From: Patescibacteria group bacterium
GTDB taxonomy: Bacteria > Patescibacteriota > Minisyncoccia > Phycocordibacterales > JANLHH01
NCBI GenBank assembly: GCA_038063375.1
Contig: JBBTVG010000005.1
Coordinates: forward strand, 21,669-73,553
DNA length: 51,885 bases
Reading direction: 5' to 3'
The notes under the pieces were generated by a model. It searched no databases, was not told the origin of the DNA, and worked only from the letters and a program-made list of their open reading frames with translations. This document shows positions 1-8,045 of the stretch, one piece after another. The stretch's first letter is position 1. Every line of letters begins with the position of its first letter. The translations under genes were made by a program, and so were the position numbers.

Positions 1-52
1 CTATCACCCAAGGTCTTTCGGTGCTCCTTAAGGTCGCATCTTAATCTCCGCT
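1..52 (-). other. Window edge downstream of prfA; no gene resolved
   Basis: On the minus strand these bases read through an AAGGAG motif followed 12 nt later by TTG and 16 nt later by GTG. They could be the ribosome-binding site and start of the next minus-strand gene, which would begin at the window edge. In many bacteria prmC follows prfA, but too little sequence is present to say that here. Confidence 0.2.
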
Positions 53-1054
53 TCATTTCTTTCCCGCCTCTTGCAATACCTCAACAATATCATCAATCTC
101 TCCTCTCAAAATGCCTTCTATATTATGCCATGATTCTTTGATCCGGTGATCAGTGACGCGATTTTGTGGCACGTTGTACGTACGAATTTTTTCCGATCGG
201 TCGCCGGTGCCGATCTGCCCCTTCCGCTGGGAAGATGTTTTTCGCGCCTCTTCTTCCTGTTTTTTCTCATCAAGCTTTGCCAAAAGGATGCTCATCGCCT
301 TTTCGCGGTTTTTAAGCTGACTGCGCTCGCTTGTACAACGGACCGCGATGCCGGTCGGCTTGTGAATGATGCGAACCGCGGTCTCCACTTTGTTCACGTT
401 CTGGCCTCCGGCACCCCCTGAACGAGAAAATTCCATTTCCAGGTCAACGGGGTTGATCTCAACGATATGCTTCTTGCGCAGTGGCATGATCGCGACCGAA
501 GCGGTAGACGTGTGGATCCTCCCCGACTTCTCGGTCGCGGGAATACGTTGGATCCTGTGCACCCCCATCTCAAAACGAAGCTTCTTATAGACACCCTGCC
601 CTTTTATCTCAAATGATGCTTCCTTGTACCCTCCCAATGGAGAAAGCGATTCATCCAGTTTTTTATATATCCACCCCTGTTTTTCCGCGTATCGTTGGTA
701 CATTTCCGCAAGTTGGTACGCAAAGAGCGCCGCTTCTTCTCCGCCGGCGCCGGCGCGCACTTCAAGAATGATCTCGTTGGGGTACGCTTCCTCTTCCTCT
801 ATCGCACCCTGTACCCGAGTGATCTGCGCAATGATTGAATCTTTTTGCGCTCTGATGTCTCGCAATTCATCCTTTGCGAGCTCCGTCATCGCTGCATCTT
901 CTTCGGTAAGTTTCTGTATGTCCCGCTCCTCTCTAATCAGGCGCTCCAATTCGGCCGCTAAGAATTGGGTCTTGGGGTTCTGTTTCAACTCTGCAATATG
1001 TTCAATCAGAAACTGATTCGCATCCTGCGAAGATTGTATATTATTGTCGTTCAT
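53..1054 (-). CDS. prfA: Peptide chain release factor 1
   Basis: Class I release factor that reads UAA and UAG in the ribosomal A site and triggers release of the finished peptide. The 333 residues show the full family pattern: a helical N-terminal domain (about 1-90), the codon-reading PAT tripeptide (172-174, within [10 protein letters not shown]) and the catalytic GGQ loop (216-218, within [10 protein letters not shown]). PAT rather than SPF marks it as RF1, not RF2. It is roughly 25 residues shorter than the usual length, mainly at the N-terminus. The ATG at 1054 is preceded on the minus strand by AAAGGG about nine bases upstream. The stop is TGA, so UGA is not recoded here. A 161-bp palindromic element and the rpmE terminator lie upstream, so prfA probably has its own promoter in that gap. 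Confidence 0.97.
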   Translation of the reverse strand: MNDNNIQSSQDANQFLIEHIAELKQNPKTQFLAAELERLIREERDIQKLTEEDAAMTELAKDELRDIRAQKDSIIAQITRVQGAIEEEEAYPNEIILEVRAGAGGEEAALFAYQLAEMYQRYAEKQGWIYKKLDESLSPLGGYKEASFEIKGQGVYKKLRFEMGVHRIQRIPATEKSGRIHTSTASVAIMPLRKKHIVEINPVDLEMEFSRSGGAGGQNVNKVETAVRIIHKPTGIAVRCTSERSQLKNREKAMSILLAKLDEKKQEEEARKTSSQRKGQIGTGDRSEKIRTYNVPQNRVTDHRIKESWHNIEGILRGEIDDIVEVLQEAGKK

Positions 1055-1122
1055 GATGTTTTTCCCTTTGAGTTCTGGGCAACGAATTCCTTACCTTTTA
1101 TTATCGCATGATTTCTGTTCTA

Positions 1123-1283
1123 AGACCCACTGCGCAATAACCTTTTCTACTGCAATGACGAATTTTCGGCTACAAACAACTACACACTTCCCAATGAATA
1201 CGCCGTATTCACCTCCTCGCGCTTCGCTGTTTTCGCCAGAAAATTCGTCATTTCGTTACGAAAAATTATTACGCAGTGGGTCT
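1123..1283. repeat. 161-bp quasi-palindromic element (MITE-like)
   Basis: Everything in this stretch is symmetrical about base 1203. The outer arms 1123-1140 and 1266-1283 are inverted copies with one mismatch (AGACCCACTGCGCAATAA type). The inner arms 1154-1167 and 1239-1252 match perfectly over 14 bp. The centre, 1196-1210, is itself a perfect palindrome about one base. The element fills most of the gap between rpmE and prfA and has no coding potential. A shorter relative with the same ends lies at 40045-40117. Either strand could fold into one long hairpin. A miniature inverted-repeat element or REP-like repeat is the most likely reading, inferred from structure alone. Confidence 0.6.
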
Positions 1284-1284
1284 A

Positions 1285-1312
1285 TACAAAAACCGCCCAA
1301 AAAAGAGGCGGT
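1285..1312 (-). terminator. Intrinsic terminator of rpmE
   Basis: On the minus strand a six-base GC-rich stem (ACCGCC with GGCGGT, 1292-1297 and 1307-1312) closes a T-rich loop and is followed by TTTT. It lies 18 bp beyond the rpmE stop codon and fits a rho-independent terminator. Confidence 0.7.
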
Positions 1313-1329
1313 CTTTGTGTTAAAAGTCG

Positions 1330-1626
1330 CTATTTTTCTACCGATTGCTCCAGAGGCTTCTCTTTCTTTTTTTGTGCTTTTTCAGCTTTTTTTACCACAG
1401 GATTTTTCTTTGGTTTTTTCGGAGCGGCAGCGGCTCTTCGCTGTTTAAATTTCTCCACGCGTCCTGCGGTATCCAGTATTTTTTCATTACCGGTGTAAAA
1501 TGGATGGCACGCGCTGCAGACTTCAACTCTGATCTCTTCCAAGGTGGATCCCACCTCAAATTCTGCGCCACACGCGCATTTTGCTTTTGCCTTTATATGG
1601 TATTGCGGGTGGATATCTTTTTTCAT
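1330..1626 (-). CDS. rpmE: 50S ribosomal protein L31
   Basis: Large-subunit ribosomal protein L31. The N-terminal 50 residues hold the zinc-binding form of the family: Cys17 and Cys19 (CAC) and Cys37 and Cys40 (CSAC), followed by the signature HPFYTGNEK. At 98 residues it is longer than the usual 65-75, because of a Lys/Ala/Pro-rich basic tail from about residue 62 that probably contacts rRNA. The ATG at 1626 begins the conserved MKKDIHP. It sits alone between prfA and the lytic transglycosylase gene, with a clear terminator downstream. The four cysteines indicate the zinc-containing (C+) paralogue type. Confidence 0.95.
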   Translation of the reverse strand: MKKDIHPQYHIKAKAKCACGAEFEVGSTLEEIRVEVCSACHPFYTGNEKILDTAGRVEKFKQRRAAAAPKKPKKNPVVKKAEKAQKKKEKPLEQSVEK

Positions 1627-1662
1627 GGCATTAATGTAATTGGCTCAAAATATATCATATTC

Positions 1663-3054
1663 CTAGCTGGCTTGCAAGATATTGATCTGCGCCTGAATCT
1701 TGGTGGCAATCTCCATTACATCATCGCCATAAAATGCGTACGCGGATTTATTCGCGTTTTTCCACCCCGCAAAATAACGGAGCGCCGCAAGGCGTTCGGC
1801 GGTATACCCACCCGCCGCCGCACCATTATCTTCCAGAAGGATAGCCGCTGCCATAAAAGCATCCTCCGCCTCCCATGGACTCGGCGGATTGTTCCCCGTG
1901 AGTTTGGCAATCCTCTCTTCAAACAACACCCACGTGGAGGGAATGAATTGCGCGGGTCCCATCGCGCCACCGTAACCATACGATGGCGGACAGGAAACAG
2001 CCGTATTAAGCGGATCAAAACCGACTCGCACGGCAAGTGTCGCAAACGGATCGGTATCCCGCGGAGATTTCATGACCGTTGGAAAAAGTCTTCCCGTGTT
2101 TTTTCCTATTCCGGAACCTGTTCTTAAGTCCTTCACAAAACACTGACCCGTATTTTCTCCGAGATTTGATTCCTGCGTGATGATCCCTAAAATAAGCGCC
2201 GCGCGTACACCGGTTTTTTCAGACGCATGCATCGCATACTCAACCGCTTTACCGAACGGGATTGCGGCGGAATCTCGAAGAGAAAAAAGTTCAGCGCGGA
2301 TTGTCGCGGCGCTTTTTTCCTTTTCTTTTAATATGCCTTGATACGCCTTCTCTTGCCCTTTTGTGGTCGCCAATATCTTATTGCGCTCTTTGCGTTTTTC
2401 TTCAATTCTTCCTTTCTGAAGTTCTTGGAGAGTGCGCAGTTCCACCTCCTCGGTTTTTTTCTCTTCCAGCGCATCTCGTTCCTGTGTCGTTATGTTTTTT
2501 GCGGTCTCAATGACATTAAACGACTCCTGGAGCGATGCCTTGATCGAATCAAACGAGTCCAGGTCAACAAAAAAAGCAGAGAGGTCTTCATTGGAAAGCA
2601 CAACCTCAACCAAGGAAAATGAGTCTATTTCGTTGGTTTTGCGTATAAGCTGCGCGAGTGATTCTTTCTCCCTGCCTATCTTATCCGAAAGAGAGCCAAT
2701 GATCTGTTCTTTGCGATCAATATCGGTACCGAGTTTTTTGATCGTGAGATTGCGAGCCTTGATGCTCAATTGCGCTTCGGCTATCTGCGCGTCCAAAATG
2801 GCAACATCACGTTCGAGCGACACTTTTTCGCGCTGTTTCTCCGAGAGTATGTTCCGTTGTGCTTCTATTTCCTTTTCCAATCCCGCCAAGTCATCTTCAA
2901 GCTGTGCCCTCCGACCATCAACGGTACTCTGGGTCGACTGCGCGAATGTTGCGCGAATCTCAACTCCGGCGGCAAAAACAAGCCACCCCATCAAGAGAGT
3001 CGCCGCGCATATCGCTTTTGTGTATTTCCGTAATATGATACCAGATTCGCTCAT
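1663..3054 (-). CDS. Secreted coiled-coil lytic transglycosylase (PcsB-like N-terminus)
   Basis: Probable cell-wall enzyme of 463 residues, exported and acting on peptidoglycan. After a short basic start comes a hydrophobic segment (about 12-30) ending near TFAQ, which reads as a signal peptide. Residues about 45-255 are long Lys/Glu/Leu-rich coiled coil like the N-terminal domains of PcsB and CwlO. From about 265 there is a lysozyme-like SLT/MltB-type domain with ITQESN (likely catalytic Glu295), GAMGPAQFIPSTW and a terminal helical region. The open frame runs back to 3099, but the ATG at 3054 is preferred because an AAAGG lies 11 bases before it and the signal peptide follows directly. CPR genomes commonly encode such coiled-coil/transglycosylase fusions. 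The exact bond cleaved is not deducible. Confidence 0.8.
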   Translation of the reverse strand: MSESGIILRKYTKAICAATLLMGWLVFAAGVEIRATFAQSTQSTVDGRRAQLEDDLAGLEKEIEAQRNILSEKQREKVSLERDVAILDAQIAEAQLSIKARNLTIKKLGTDIDRKEQIIGSLSDKIGREKESLAQLIRKTNEIDSFSLVEVVLSNEDLSAFFVDLDSFDSIKASLQESFNVIETAKNITTQERDALEEKKTEEVELRTLQELQKGRIEEKRKERNKILATTKGQEKAYQGILKEKEKSAATIRAELFSLRDSAAIPFGKAVEYAMHASEKTGVRAALILGIITQESNLGENTGQCFVKDLRTGSGIGKNTGRLFPTVMKSPRDTDPFATLAVRVGFDPLNTAVSCPPSYGYGGAMGPAQFIPSTWVLFEERIAKLTGNNPPSPWEAEDAFMAAAILLEDNGAAAGGYTAERLAALRYFAGWKNANKSAYAFYGDDVMEIATKIQAQINILQAS

Positions 3055-3098
3055 AGCACAATTACCTTTCATTGTACCCATGATCGCACGTTCGGGCA

Positions 3099-3135
3099 AT
3101 ACAAAACAACACCAGACGTTCGCGCATGGTGTTGT
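3099..3135 (-). terminator. Terminator-like hairpin after rplY
   Basis: Nine-base arms ACAACACCA (3106-3114) and TGGTGTTGT (3127-3135) form a perfect stem. On the minus strand the right-hand side is followed by a T-rich run, so this fits the end of the rplY transcript. Confidence 0.55.
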
Positions 3136-3158
3136 GTATGAGGGTAGAGTGTTCCCAA

Positions 3159-3803
3159 TTAGGCCTTCTCGGATGGGGCTTCCTCTGCTTCTTCTTTCTT
3201 TCCCTTTTTTTCCACTTCAATGGAAGCAAGATCAATCTCCGGCGTAACAATCTCTTCCTCCTTCTGCTCTGCAATAGAAGCCACCGTTTCTGTCGGCTCG
3301 GCGGTTGCAACAACTCCTGCAGGTAATTTCAAGTCTCCCACGCTGATATGGCTATCAAGTAGGGTCAACAGCGAAAGGTCAACCGAAACATCGTGCGGCA
3401 GATCTTTGGGGAGCCCTTCCACTTCAAGTTCATAGAACACTTTCACTAAGGTGCCGCCCAAATTTTTTACTGCCAACGATTCGCCTGAAAACACGAGGGG
3501 GACGCTCACGGTAACTTTCTTATCCTTATCAATAGCATAAAAATCAAAGTGTATCGGTTCATCGGTGATCGGATCAAGCGCAACATCGTGGATGAGCACA
3601 TCAACCTCCTTCCCTTCGGTATTGAGTGTGATGACGGATGATTCCCCGGCCTCTTTCCATATTTTCTTGAAATCAATTTTTGATATGGAAATAGGCGTGG
3701 ACTTCGTTTTGCCGCCATAAAAAACACCGGGTATTTTGCCTCCCGCACGCACTTTTTTGGCATCAATGCCCGTATCTCTCTTTTCTGCAGCTAATGTAAA
3801 CAT
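3159..3803 (-). CDS. rplY: 50S ribosomal protein L25 (Ctc form)
   Basis: 5S-rRNA-binding ribosomal protein L25 of the long CTC type. The 214 residues comprise the N-terminal L25 beta-barrel (about 1-95, beginning FTLAAEKRD and including GKIPGVFYGG and a PIxFDFYA-type segment), a C-terminal TL5 domain (about 95-180) and an acidic, Lys/Glu-rich tail. The frame is open back to 3923, but that extension overlaps the dehydrogenase gene and is not L25-like, so the ATG at 3803 is used. It lies 73 bp downstream of the 2-hydroxyacid dehydrogenase gene and is followed by a hairpin at 3106-3135. Confidence 0.94.
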   Translation of the reverse strand: MFTLAAEKRDTGIDAKKVRAGGKIPGVFYGGKTKSTPISISKIDFKKIWKEAGESSVITLNTEGKEVDVLIHDVALDPITDEPIHFDFYAIDKDKKVTVSVPLVFSGESLAVKNLGGTLVKVFYELEVEGLPKDLPHDVSVDLSLLTLLDSHISVGDLKLPAGVVATAEPTETVASIAEQKEEEIVTPEIDLASIEVEKKGKKEEAEEAPSEKA

Positions 3804-3876
3804 GCGCCCTATTGTACACAACTTGCCAAAAATGTCCACCCTGTAAGAAGGGCTTCTTATAAAAATTCGGGGGAAA

Positions 3877-4857
3877 TTACATGGTGACGAGATTAGGGGG
3901 TGTTTGCCCCTCCAGTACCGCAATGATATTTGCTGCCGCTATTTCAGACATCTTTGATCGCGTCTCTTCGGTCGCTGAAGCGATGTGGGGTGTCACGATA
4001 ACATTCGGAAGATCTGTTAAACCCTTCGCTATGATTGGTTCATTCTCAAAAACGTCAATTGCCGCTCCCTTAATGGTGCCGCTCTGGAGTGCCACAACAA
4101 GCGCCGCCTCATCAACAACAAGTCCACGGGAAGTGTTCACGAGATATGCGGACGGCTTCATGAGAGCCAGTCGCTCGGCGTTGATGAGATGCTTGGTGGA
4201 ATCAAGAAGCGGCACGTGCACCGATACCACATCGGCCGCCTTAAGCACTCCTTCCACCGTGTCATGAAAAATAGCATTCGTTGACGCCTCAAGAGCGCTG
4301 TTTGCTTTTACGTCGTAATAAATAATATCCATACCGAGTCCTCGGTACGCGCGCTCGGCCACCTGCGCCCCGATCCTTCCCGCGCCCAAGATACCGAGCG
4401 TCTTTCCGCGCAGATCAATACCCAAAAAAAGTTCCGGTTCCCATCCTTCAAATTTGCCCGCCCTGAGATAACTATCCGCCTCAACAATACGTTTGGTAAG
4501 CGCCATAATCATCGCCAAAGCGTATTCGGCGACCGTTTCGGTGAGAACGCCTGGAGTATTGGTGATGATCACGTTTCTCTCTTTTGCGGCATGGAGGTCT
4601 ATGTTGTTGTACCCAACGGCATAATTGGCAAATACTTTCGCTTCTGGAGCCGCCGCGAATACTTCGGCGTCTATCGTGTCGGTCAAGAGACAGAGCACCG
4701 CGTCATACGGCTTCGCCGAAAGCGCGCTTTTCAATTCCTCTTTGGTAAGCACGCCGTCTTTCTCGCTCACCACCACGTCGTAGCCCTTTTCTTTGAGCAT
4801 CATGATGCCGATTTCGGGAATGCGGCGTGTCACGAATATTTTTAACGGCTCATTCAT
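3877..4857 (-). CDS. D-isomer-specific 2-hydroxyacid dehydrogenase
   Basis: NAD(P)-dependent dehydrogenase of the glyoxylate/hydroxypyruvate reductase and D-lactate/phosphoglycerate dehydrogenase family, 326 residues and full length. The Rossmann nucleotide-binding motif is GAGRIG at 158-163. The catalytic set is visible as Arg244 (NTSRG), Glu273 (ENEP) and His291 (TPHIASAT). The substrate cannot be read from the sequence. Glyoxylate/hydroxypyruvate or D-lactate are the common ones, and a link to the LUD protein gene at 7.4-8.0 kb is only a guess. It starts 10 bp after the aldolase stop, so the two are probably co-transcribed. No SerA-type ACT domain is present, which argues against biosynthetic phosphoglycerate dehydrogenase. 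Confidence 0.92.
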   Translation of the reverse strand: MNEPLKIFVTRRIPEIGIMMLKEKGYDVVVSEKDGVLTKEELKSALSAKPYDAVLCLLTDTIDAEVFAAAPEAKVFANYAVGYNNIDLHAAKERNVIITNTPGVLTETVAEYALAMIMALTKRIVEADSYLRAGKFEGWEPELFLGIDLRGKTLGILGAGRIGAQVAERAYRGLGMDIIYYDVKANSALEASTNAIFHDTVEGVLKAADVVSVHVPLLDSTKHLINAERLALMKPSAYLVNTSRGLVVDEAALVVALQSGTIKGAAIDVFENEPIIAKGLTDLPNVIVTPHIASATEETRSKMSEIAAANIIAVLEGQTPPNLVTM

Positions 4858-4867
4858 ACGCTCATTT

Positions 4868-5740
4868 TTAAACCTTCTGCTCTATATTGTTAAATAATTT
4901 CAATCGCTCAAAAACAACTTTTCCGACCGCGTCTTGCGCGGGTTTCATGAGTCGGTACGGCGCGATCTCGTCAGGGTTCTCCGCGAGCGAGCGTTCCATC
5001 CCCTCTCGATAAGCACGCCTGATCTCCGTATTGATATGGATAGTGGAAACACCCGCCGCGATCGCCGATTTAAAATTCTCATCGGAAATACCGGACCCGC
5101 CATGGAGTACGAGCGGCACGCCCGCCGCCTCTCGTATCTCCTTGATACGCGCGATGTTCAGCTCCGGGTTCTTTGCGTTTCGGAGCATGCCGTGGATATT
5201 GCCCACCGAAGGTGAAAAAAGGTCAACGCCCGTTTCTTGTACAAAACGTTTAGCGTCTTCCGGAGTCGTCAGATGTTCTAATGATACGCCTTCCGGTATC
5301 TCATCAAGCAGTTTTGAAGAGGTGCCGATGTACCCCAATTCCGCTTCCACTAAAATGTCAGGATTCACTGACCGGGCATACGCCACGCACTCTTTCGTCT
5401 TTGCAATATTTTCTTCTATTGATAATTTCGCTCCGTCAAAGATGACTGCGTCAAATTGAGCGTCCACCGCTTCTTTCACTCGCTCCACCGAATAGGTGTG
5501 GTCGGCATTGATGAAAATGGGATAATCAAACTCCTCGCGAATACTCTTCACAAGCGCAACAGCCTGTCGCACTCCCACAAAATCGCGCTCACCTTCCGAA
5601 AGACCGATAATGACGGGAACCTTGAGGCTTTGCGCCGCCCGAAAAATCCCCCATAGACCCTCAATATTGGAAATATTAAAATGACCAACCGCCACTTTTG
5701 TTTTTTCAGCTTCTTTTATGACTTCTCTCATCGATTTCAT
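4868..5740 (-). CDS. fba: Class II fructose-bisphosphate aldolase family protein
   Basis: Zinc-dependent aldolase that cleaves fructose 1,6-bisphosphate, or a related ketose bisphosphate, to triose phosphates in the cytoplasm. The 290 residues carry the class II pattern: catalytic Asp80 next to zinc ligand His81 (NADHTYS), the VEAELGYIG segment (131-139), zinc ligand His183 (NIHGM), His213 (LHGGSG) and the phosphate-binding HINTEIRRAY stretch. Length and motifs match the FbaA/GatY/KbaY superfamily. Fructose-bisphosphate is the likeliest substrate given the glycolytic and pentose phosphate genes nearby, but tagatose-bisphosphate cannot be excluded. It heads a minus-strand run with the dehydrogenase gene and is divergent from the PfkB kinase gene. 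Confidence 0.9.
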   Translation of the reverse strand: MKSMREVIKEAEKTKVAVGHFNISNIEGLWGIFRAAQSLKVPVIIGLSEGERDFVGVRQAVALVKSIREEFDYPIFINADHTYSVERVKEAVDAQFDAVIFDGAKLSIEENIAKTKECVAYARSVNPDILVEAELGYIGTSSKLLDEIPEGVSLEHLTTPEDAKRFVQETGVDLFSPSVGNIHGMLRNAKNPELNIARIKEIREAAGVPLVLHGGSGISDENFKSAIAAGVSTIHINTEIRRAYREGMERSLAENPDEIAPYRLMKPAQDAVGKVVFERLKLFNNIEQKV

Positions 5741-5887
5741 GTTTCATATTGTACCATGAACGCGCAAGAAAAAAATGGGGATACTACAACGAGAGAGGGT
5801 GGTGGAAATCTTTGCTCTTGTGGCCTTAGGTGTGAGTTGGTACTATGAAAGATACTATTACTAATGATAACGAGGAAGCCCCACGAT

Positions 5888-6877
5888 ATGGATGATTTTG
5901 ATTTTATCGCGATCGGCGATATCACGACCGATGCTTTCATACAATTAAGGGACGCTTCGGTGGAAGATGGTATTGATGGACGTAAAAAACTCTGCGTAAC
6001 CTTTGGAGATAAAATTCAGTACGAAAACGTAGTGGTCATACCGGCGGTTGGCAATAGCGCAAATGCCGCTGTTGCCGCGGCACGCTTGGGGCTCAAGTCG
6101 GGGTTGGTCACTAATGTGGGCAGCGATGACCACGGCAAAGAGGACCTGGAATCACTGAAAAAAAATGATGTCGCAATAAACTTCGTGAAAATACACGAAG
6201 GGAAATTAAGCAACTATCACTACGTGCTTCGCTTTGGAGCCGAACGGACTATTCTCATCAAACATGAGGCGTATGATTACGCCATACCTGACATAGGGTC
6301 GCCGAAATGGATCTATTTGAGCTCGCTTGGCGAGAACTCCCTGCCCTTTCATCATACCCTCGCGAAATATCTCACTGAACGCCCGGAGATCAAGCTTGCG
6401 TTTCAGCCGGGAACATTTCAGATAAAACTCGGCTACGAAAATATTCCCGACATTTATAAACTCTCGGAATTATTCTTCTGCAATGTACAGGAAGCGAAAC
6501 GTATTCTGAAGACAAAAGAAAATGATATACAAAAGCTCCTCTTAGGCATGCGCGATCTCGGCCCGACTATTGTGGTCATCACCGACGGTCCGGCGGGCGC
6601 CTACACCTATGACGGCAAAGAAATGTGGCACATGCCCATGTATCCCGATATAGCGCCGCCGGTAGATCGCACCGGCGCCGGCGATTCGTTCGCGTCCACT
6701 TTCACGAGCGCGCTCGCACTCGGCAAATCCATCCCCGAAGCGCTCATGTGGGGACCCGTCAATTCCATGTCCGTCGTGCAGTATATCGGCGCGCAAGAAG
6801 GACTCCTCTCGCGCTCACAGCTGGAAAAATTCCTCAGGGAAGCCCCCGACACCTACAAGCCGAAACAGATCAAGTAA
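5888..6877 (+). CDS. PfkB-family carbohydrate kinase
   Basis: Ribokinase-fold kinase that phosphorylates a sugar or nucleoside with ATP. The 329 residues include the N-terminal glycine pattern (GNSANAAVAAARLG, 55-68) and the C-terminal PfkB signature DRTGAGDSFAS (260-270) with catalytic base Asp266. The substrate is not readable. Candidates are fructose 6-phosphate, ribose or adenosine, and its place opposite the aldolase gene makes a glycolytic sugar attractive. The frame opens at 5864, but the ATG at 5888 is chosen because GAGGAAG lies nine bases before it and the conserved FDFIAIGD follows at once. It is the only plus-strand gene in the first 29 kb and ends at a strong terminator (6897-6927). 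Confidence 0.9.
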   Translation: MDDFDFIAIGDITTDAFIQLRDASVEDGIDGRKKLCVTFGDKIQYENVVVIPAVGNSANAAVAAARLGLKSGLVTNVGSDDHGKEDLESLKKNDVAINFVKIHEGKLSNYHYVLRFGAERTILIKHEAYDYAIPDIGSPKWIYLSSLGENSLPFHHTLAKYLTERPEIKLAFQPGTFQIKLGYENIPDIYKLSELFFCNVQEAKRILKTKENDIQKLLLGMRDLGPTIVVITDGPAGAYTYDGKEMWHMPMYPDIAPPVDRTGAGDSFASTFTSALALGKSIPEALMWGPVNSMSVVQYIGAQEGLLSRSQLEKFLREAPDTYKPKQIK

Positions 6878-6896
6878 TAAAGGGTATTAAAAAGAA

Positions 6897-6927
6897 AAAG
6901 GGTGACTCTGAAAAAGAGTCACCCTTT
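6897..6927. terminator. Bidirectional intrinsic terminator between pfkB-type gene and small GC-rich gene
   Basis: Perfect 13-bp arms AAAGGGTGACTCT (6897-6909) and their inverse (6915-6927) enclose a five-base loop. On the minus strand the stem is followed by a long T-rich run and on the plus strand by TTTGT. It therefore serves the convergent genes on both sides. Confidence 0.85.
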
Positions 6928-6953
6928 GTACAAATTACTGCTGAAGCTACTGC

Positions 6954-7209
6954 TTAGGACGAGATGCGGCTGTTCTTGTTGGCCTCGACCGTGTATCCCT
7001 TGTCCTTGAGGAACTGAACCGAGAAGATCTCGAGCTCGTCCGTGGGGGCAGAGAAGGCGACGCCGCTGTCGGTGGACCTTGTCACCCTTGGCGGTCGTGC
7101 CGTGGTAGGTCTTCCAGTTCTCGAGTGGGATCGACTCGAGGTTGATCATCACTTTTGAACCATTTTCGAGCTGGGCCGGAACACGCGGTTTCTTGAACAG
7201 CTTCTTCAT
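6954..7209 (-). CDS. Small GC-rich protein gene with an internal frameshift
   Basis: An unrecognised protein of about 84 residues encoded in two frames. The first part (MKKLFKKPRVPAQ to about residue 44, GTTAKGDK) continues sensibly only after a +1 step near 7074-7083, into a frame reading STDSGVAFSAPTDELEIFSV and ending NSRISS with TAA at 6954-6956. The total of 256 bases is 85 codons plus one. Without the shift the tail is Arg-rich nonsense running into the terminator. The start at 7209 has GGAG about eight bases upstream. Nearly every codon ends in C or G, quite unlike the neighbours, suggesting transfer or strong codon selection. It has its own -10 box and terminator. A sequencing error, a recent mutation and programmed frameshifting are all possible. 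Confidence 0.6.
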
Positions 7210-7264
7210 GCTTTTTCTCCAGTAGTTGAAAGAACATTCATTGTTGCCGGATGGCAAAAATGAA

Positions 7265-7321
7265 AACCGACCGAAAAGGTCGATTGGAAATTATACTACA
7301 CCCTAAGCATTTTTTTGTCAA
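7265..7321 (-). promoter_or_regulatory. Promoter and attenuator-like leader of the small GC-rich gene
   Basis: On the minus strand TTGACA (7316-7321) and a perfect TATAAT (7290-7295) are separated by 20 bases, longer than ideal. The leader then forms a CGACC/GGTCG stem (7268-7272 and 7278-7282) followed by a T-rich run, which resembles an early terminator. A second small TTGCC/GGCAA hairpin follows before the ribosome-binding site. Confidence 0.5.
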
Positions 7322-7331
7322 TACGCAGCAC

Positions 7332-7374
7332 AAAACGAAACATCGCAGGGTTTAACCCTGCGATGTTTCGTTTT
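7332..7374. terminator. Perfect palindromic terminator after the LUD gene
   Basis: Arms of 21 bp (7332-7352 and 7354-7374) pair perfectly around a single central base, with A and T runs at the outer ends. It lies 28 bp beyond the LUD-protein stop codon and can terminate in either direction. Confidence 0.8.
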
Positions 7375-7402
7375 TTCAACAAGTGAGAAATTTTAGAGAG
7401 GA

Positions 7403-8020
7403 CTAAAATCCGAGCTTTTCTTTGACGAGAATCATTCGCACAGTGCGTCCCATGAACGCAGGTTCGCGGAGAAATGTGAACGTCTTCGCCAGCACGGTGC
7501 CACCCATGCCAAGGTCCTTCATGCGATTGTTCTCAAGTGGCACCACATGCTCGTTGAGACGGCTATAAGCGTCATTATAGGTTGGCGCTATTTTTTGCAC
7601 TCCTGCGACAAAAATGAGATTGGGAGAGGTAGATACTATCGGAGGCAACTGGCTCCCCGATGCCGAAGCGATTATCATTTCGCCGGTTTGCGCAATCGCG
7701 TGAACACTACCAAGATAGTACTCGGAAAAAATGGACTCGTTGCGCAACTGTGCTTGTTTTGCGGGATCTTTCTCCGCGAGCACGGCGGCATGCAGGTTGT
7801 TGTATCCATGCGTGTCTCCCTTTAAATACTCAATAAGTCCTATCTCCTCAAGCGTGGTTGAGGAGCCGTTATTGATGCTCGCCCCTTTGGGAATAAGCTC
7901 TTTTACTTTCGCGAGAGCTTCGGCGCGGTCGTTCACTACGAACACTTCCACGCCTCGTTCGCGCAAGGCATCTGCGGTTTTATTGATAACCTCGGTACTC
8001 GGGATTGTATTGTATTCCAT
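7403..8020 (-). CDS. LUD-domain protein (LutC/YkgG-like)
   Basis: A 205-residue member of the LUD family, named after lactate utilisation proteins LutB and LutC. The typical stretches are present: VFVVNDRAEALAKVKELIP, the glycine/serine-rich NNGSSTTLEEIG near residue 55 and TGEMIIASASGSQLPPIVS near 120. LUD proteins act in L-lactate oxidation in Bacillus, but single LUD genes without LutA/LutB are common in CPR and their role is unknown. The frame is open to 8128, but the conserved part begins at the ATG at 8020, 25 bp after the ArsR stop. It is probably co-transcribed with and controlled by that regulator. A terminator follows at 7332-7374. Confidence 0.85.
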   Translation of the reverse strand: MEYNTIPSTEVINKTADALRERGVEVFVVNDRAEALAKVKELIPKGASINNGSSTTLEEIGLIEYLKGDTHGYNNLHAAVLAEKDPAKQAQLRNESIFSEYYLGSVHAIAQTGEMIIASASGSQLPPIVSTSPNLIFVAGVQKIAPTYNDAYSRLNEHVVPLENNRMKDLGMGGTVLAKTFTFLREPAFMGRTVRMILVKEKLGF

Positions 8021-8045
8021 ATATTTATATTTATTGTTGTTAAAT

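Noticed and set aside
53-1054. UGA recoding as in Gracilibacteria or SR1
   Set aside because: prfA, rpe, rpiB and several glycan genes end naturally at TGA with the next gene overlapping at ATGA, so UGA is a stop codon here.
1345-2127. Long plus-strand ORF of 260 codons
   Set aside because: It runs antisense to rpmE and the lytic transglycosylase gene, both recognisable families, and its product has no protein-like pattern.
2432-3247. Long plus-strand ORF of 271 codons
   Set aside because: Antisense shadow of the coiled-coil gene and rplY; Ser/Arg/Phe-rich composition typical of reverse reading.
6919-7073. Unshifted reading of the small GC-rich gene to 6919
   Set aside because: The tail is Arg-rich, runs into the terminator hairpin and looks like off-frame translation; the shifted frame reads as a normal protein ending just before the terminator.
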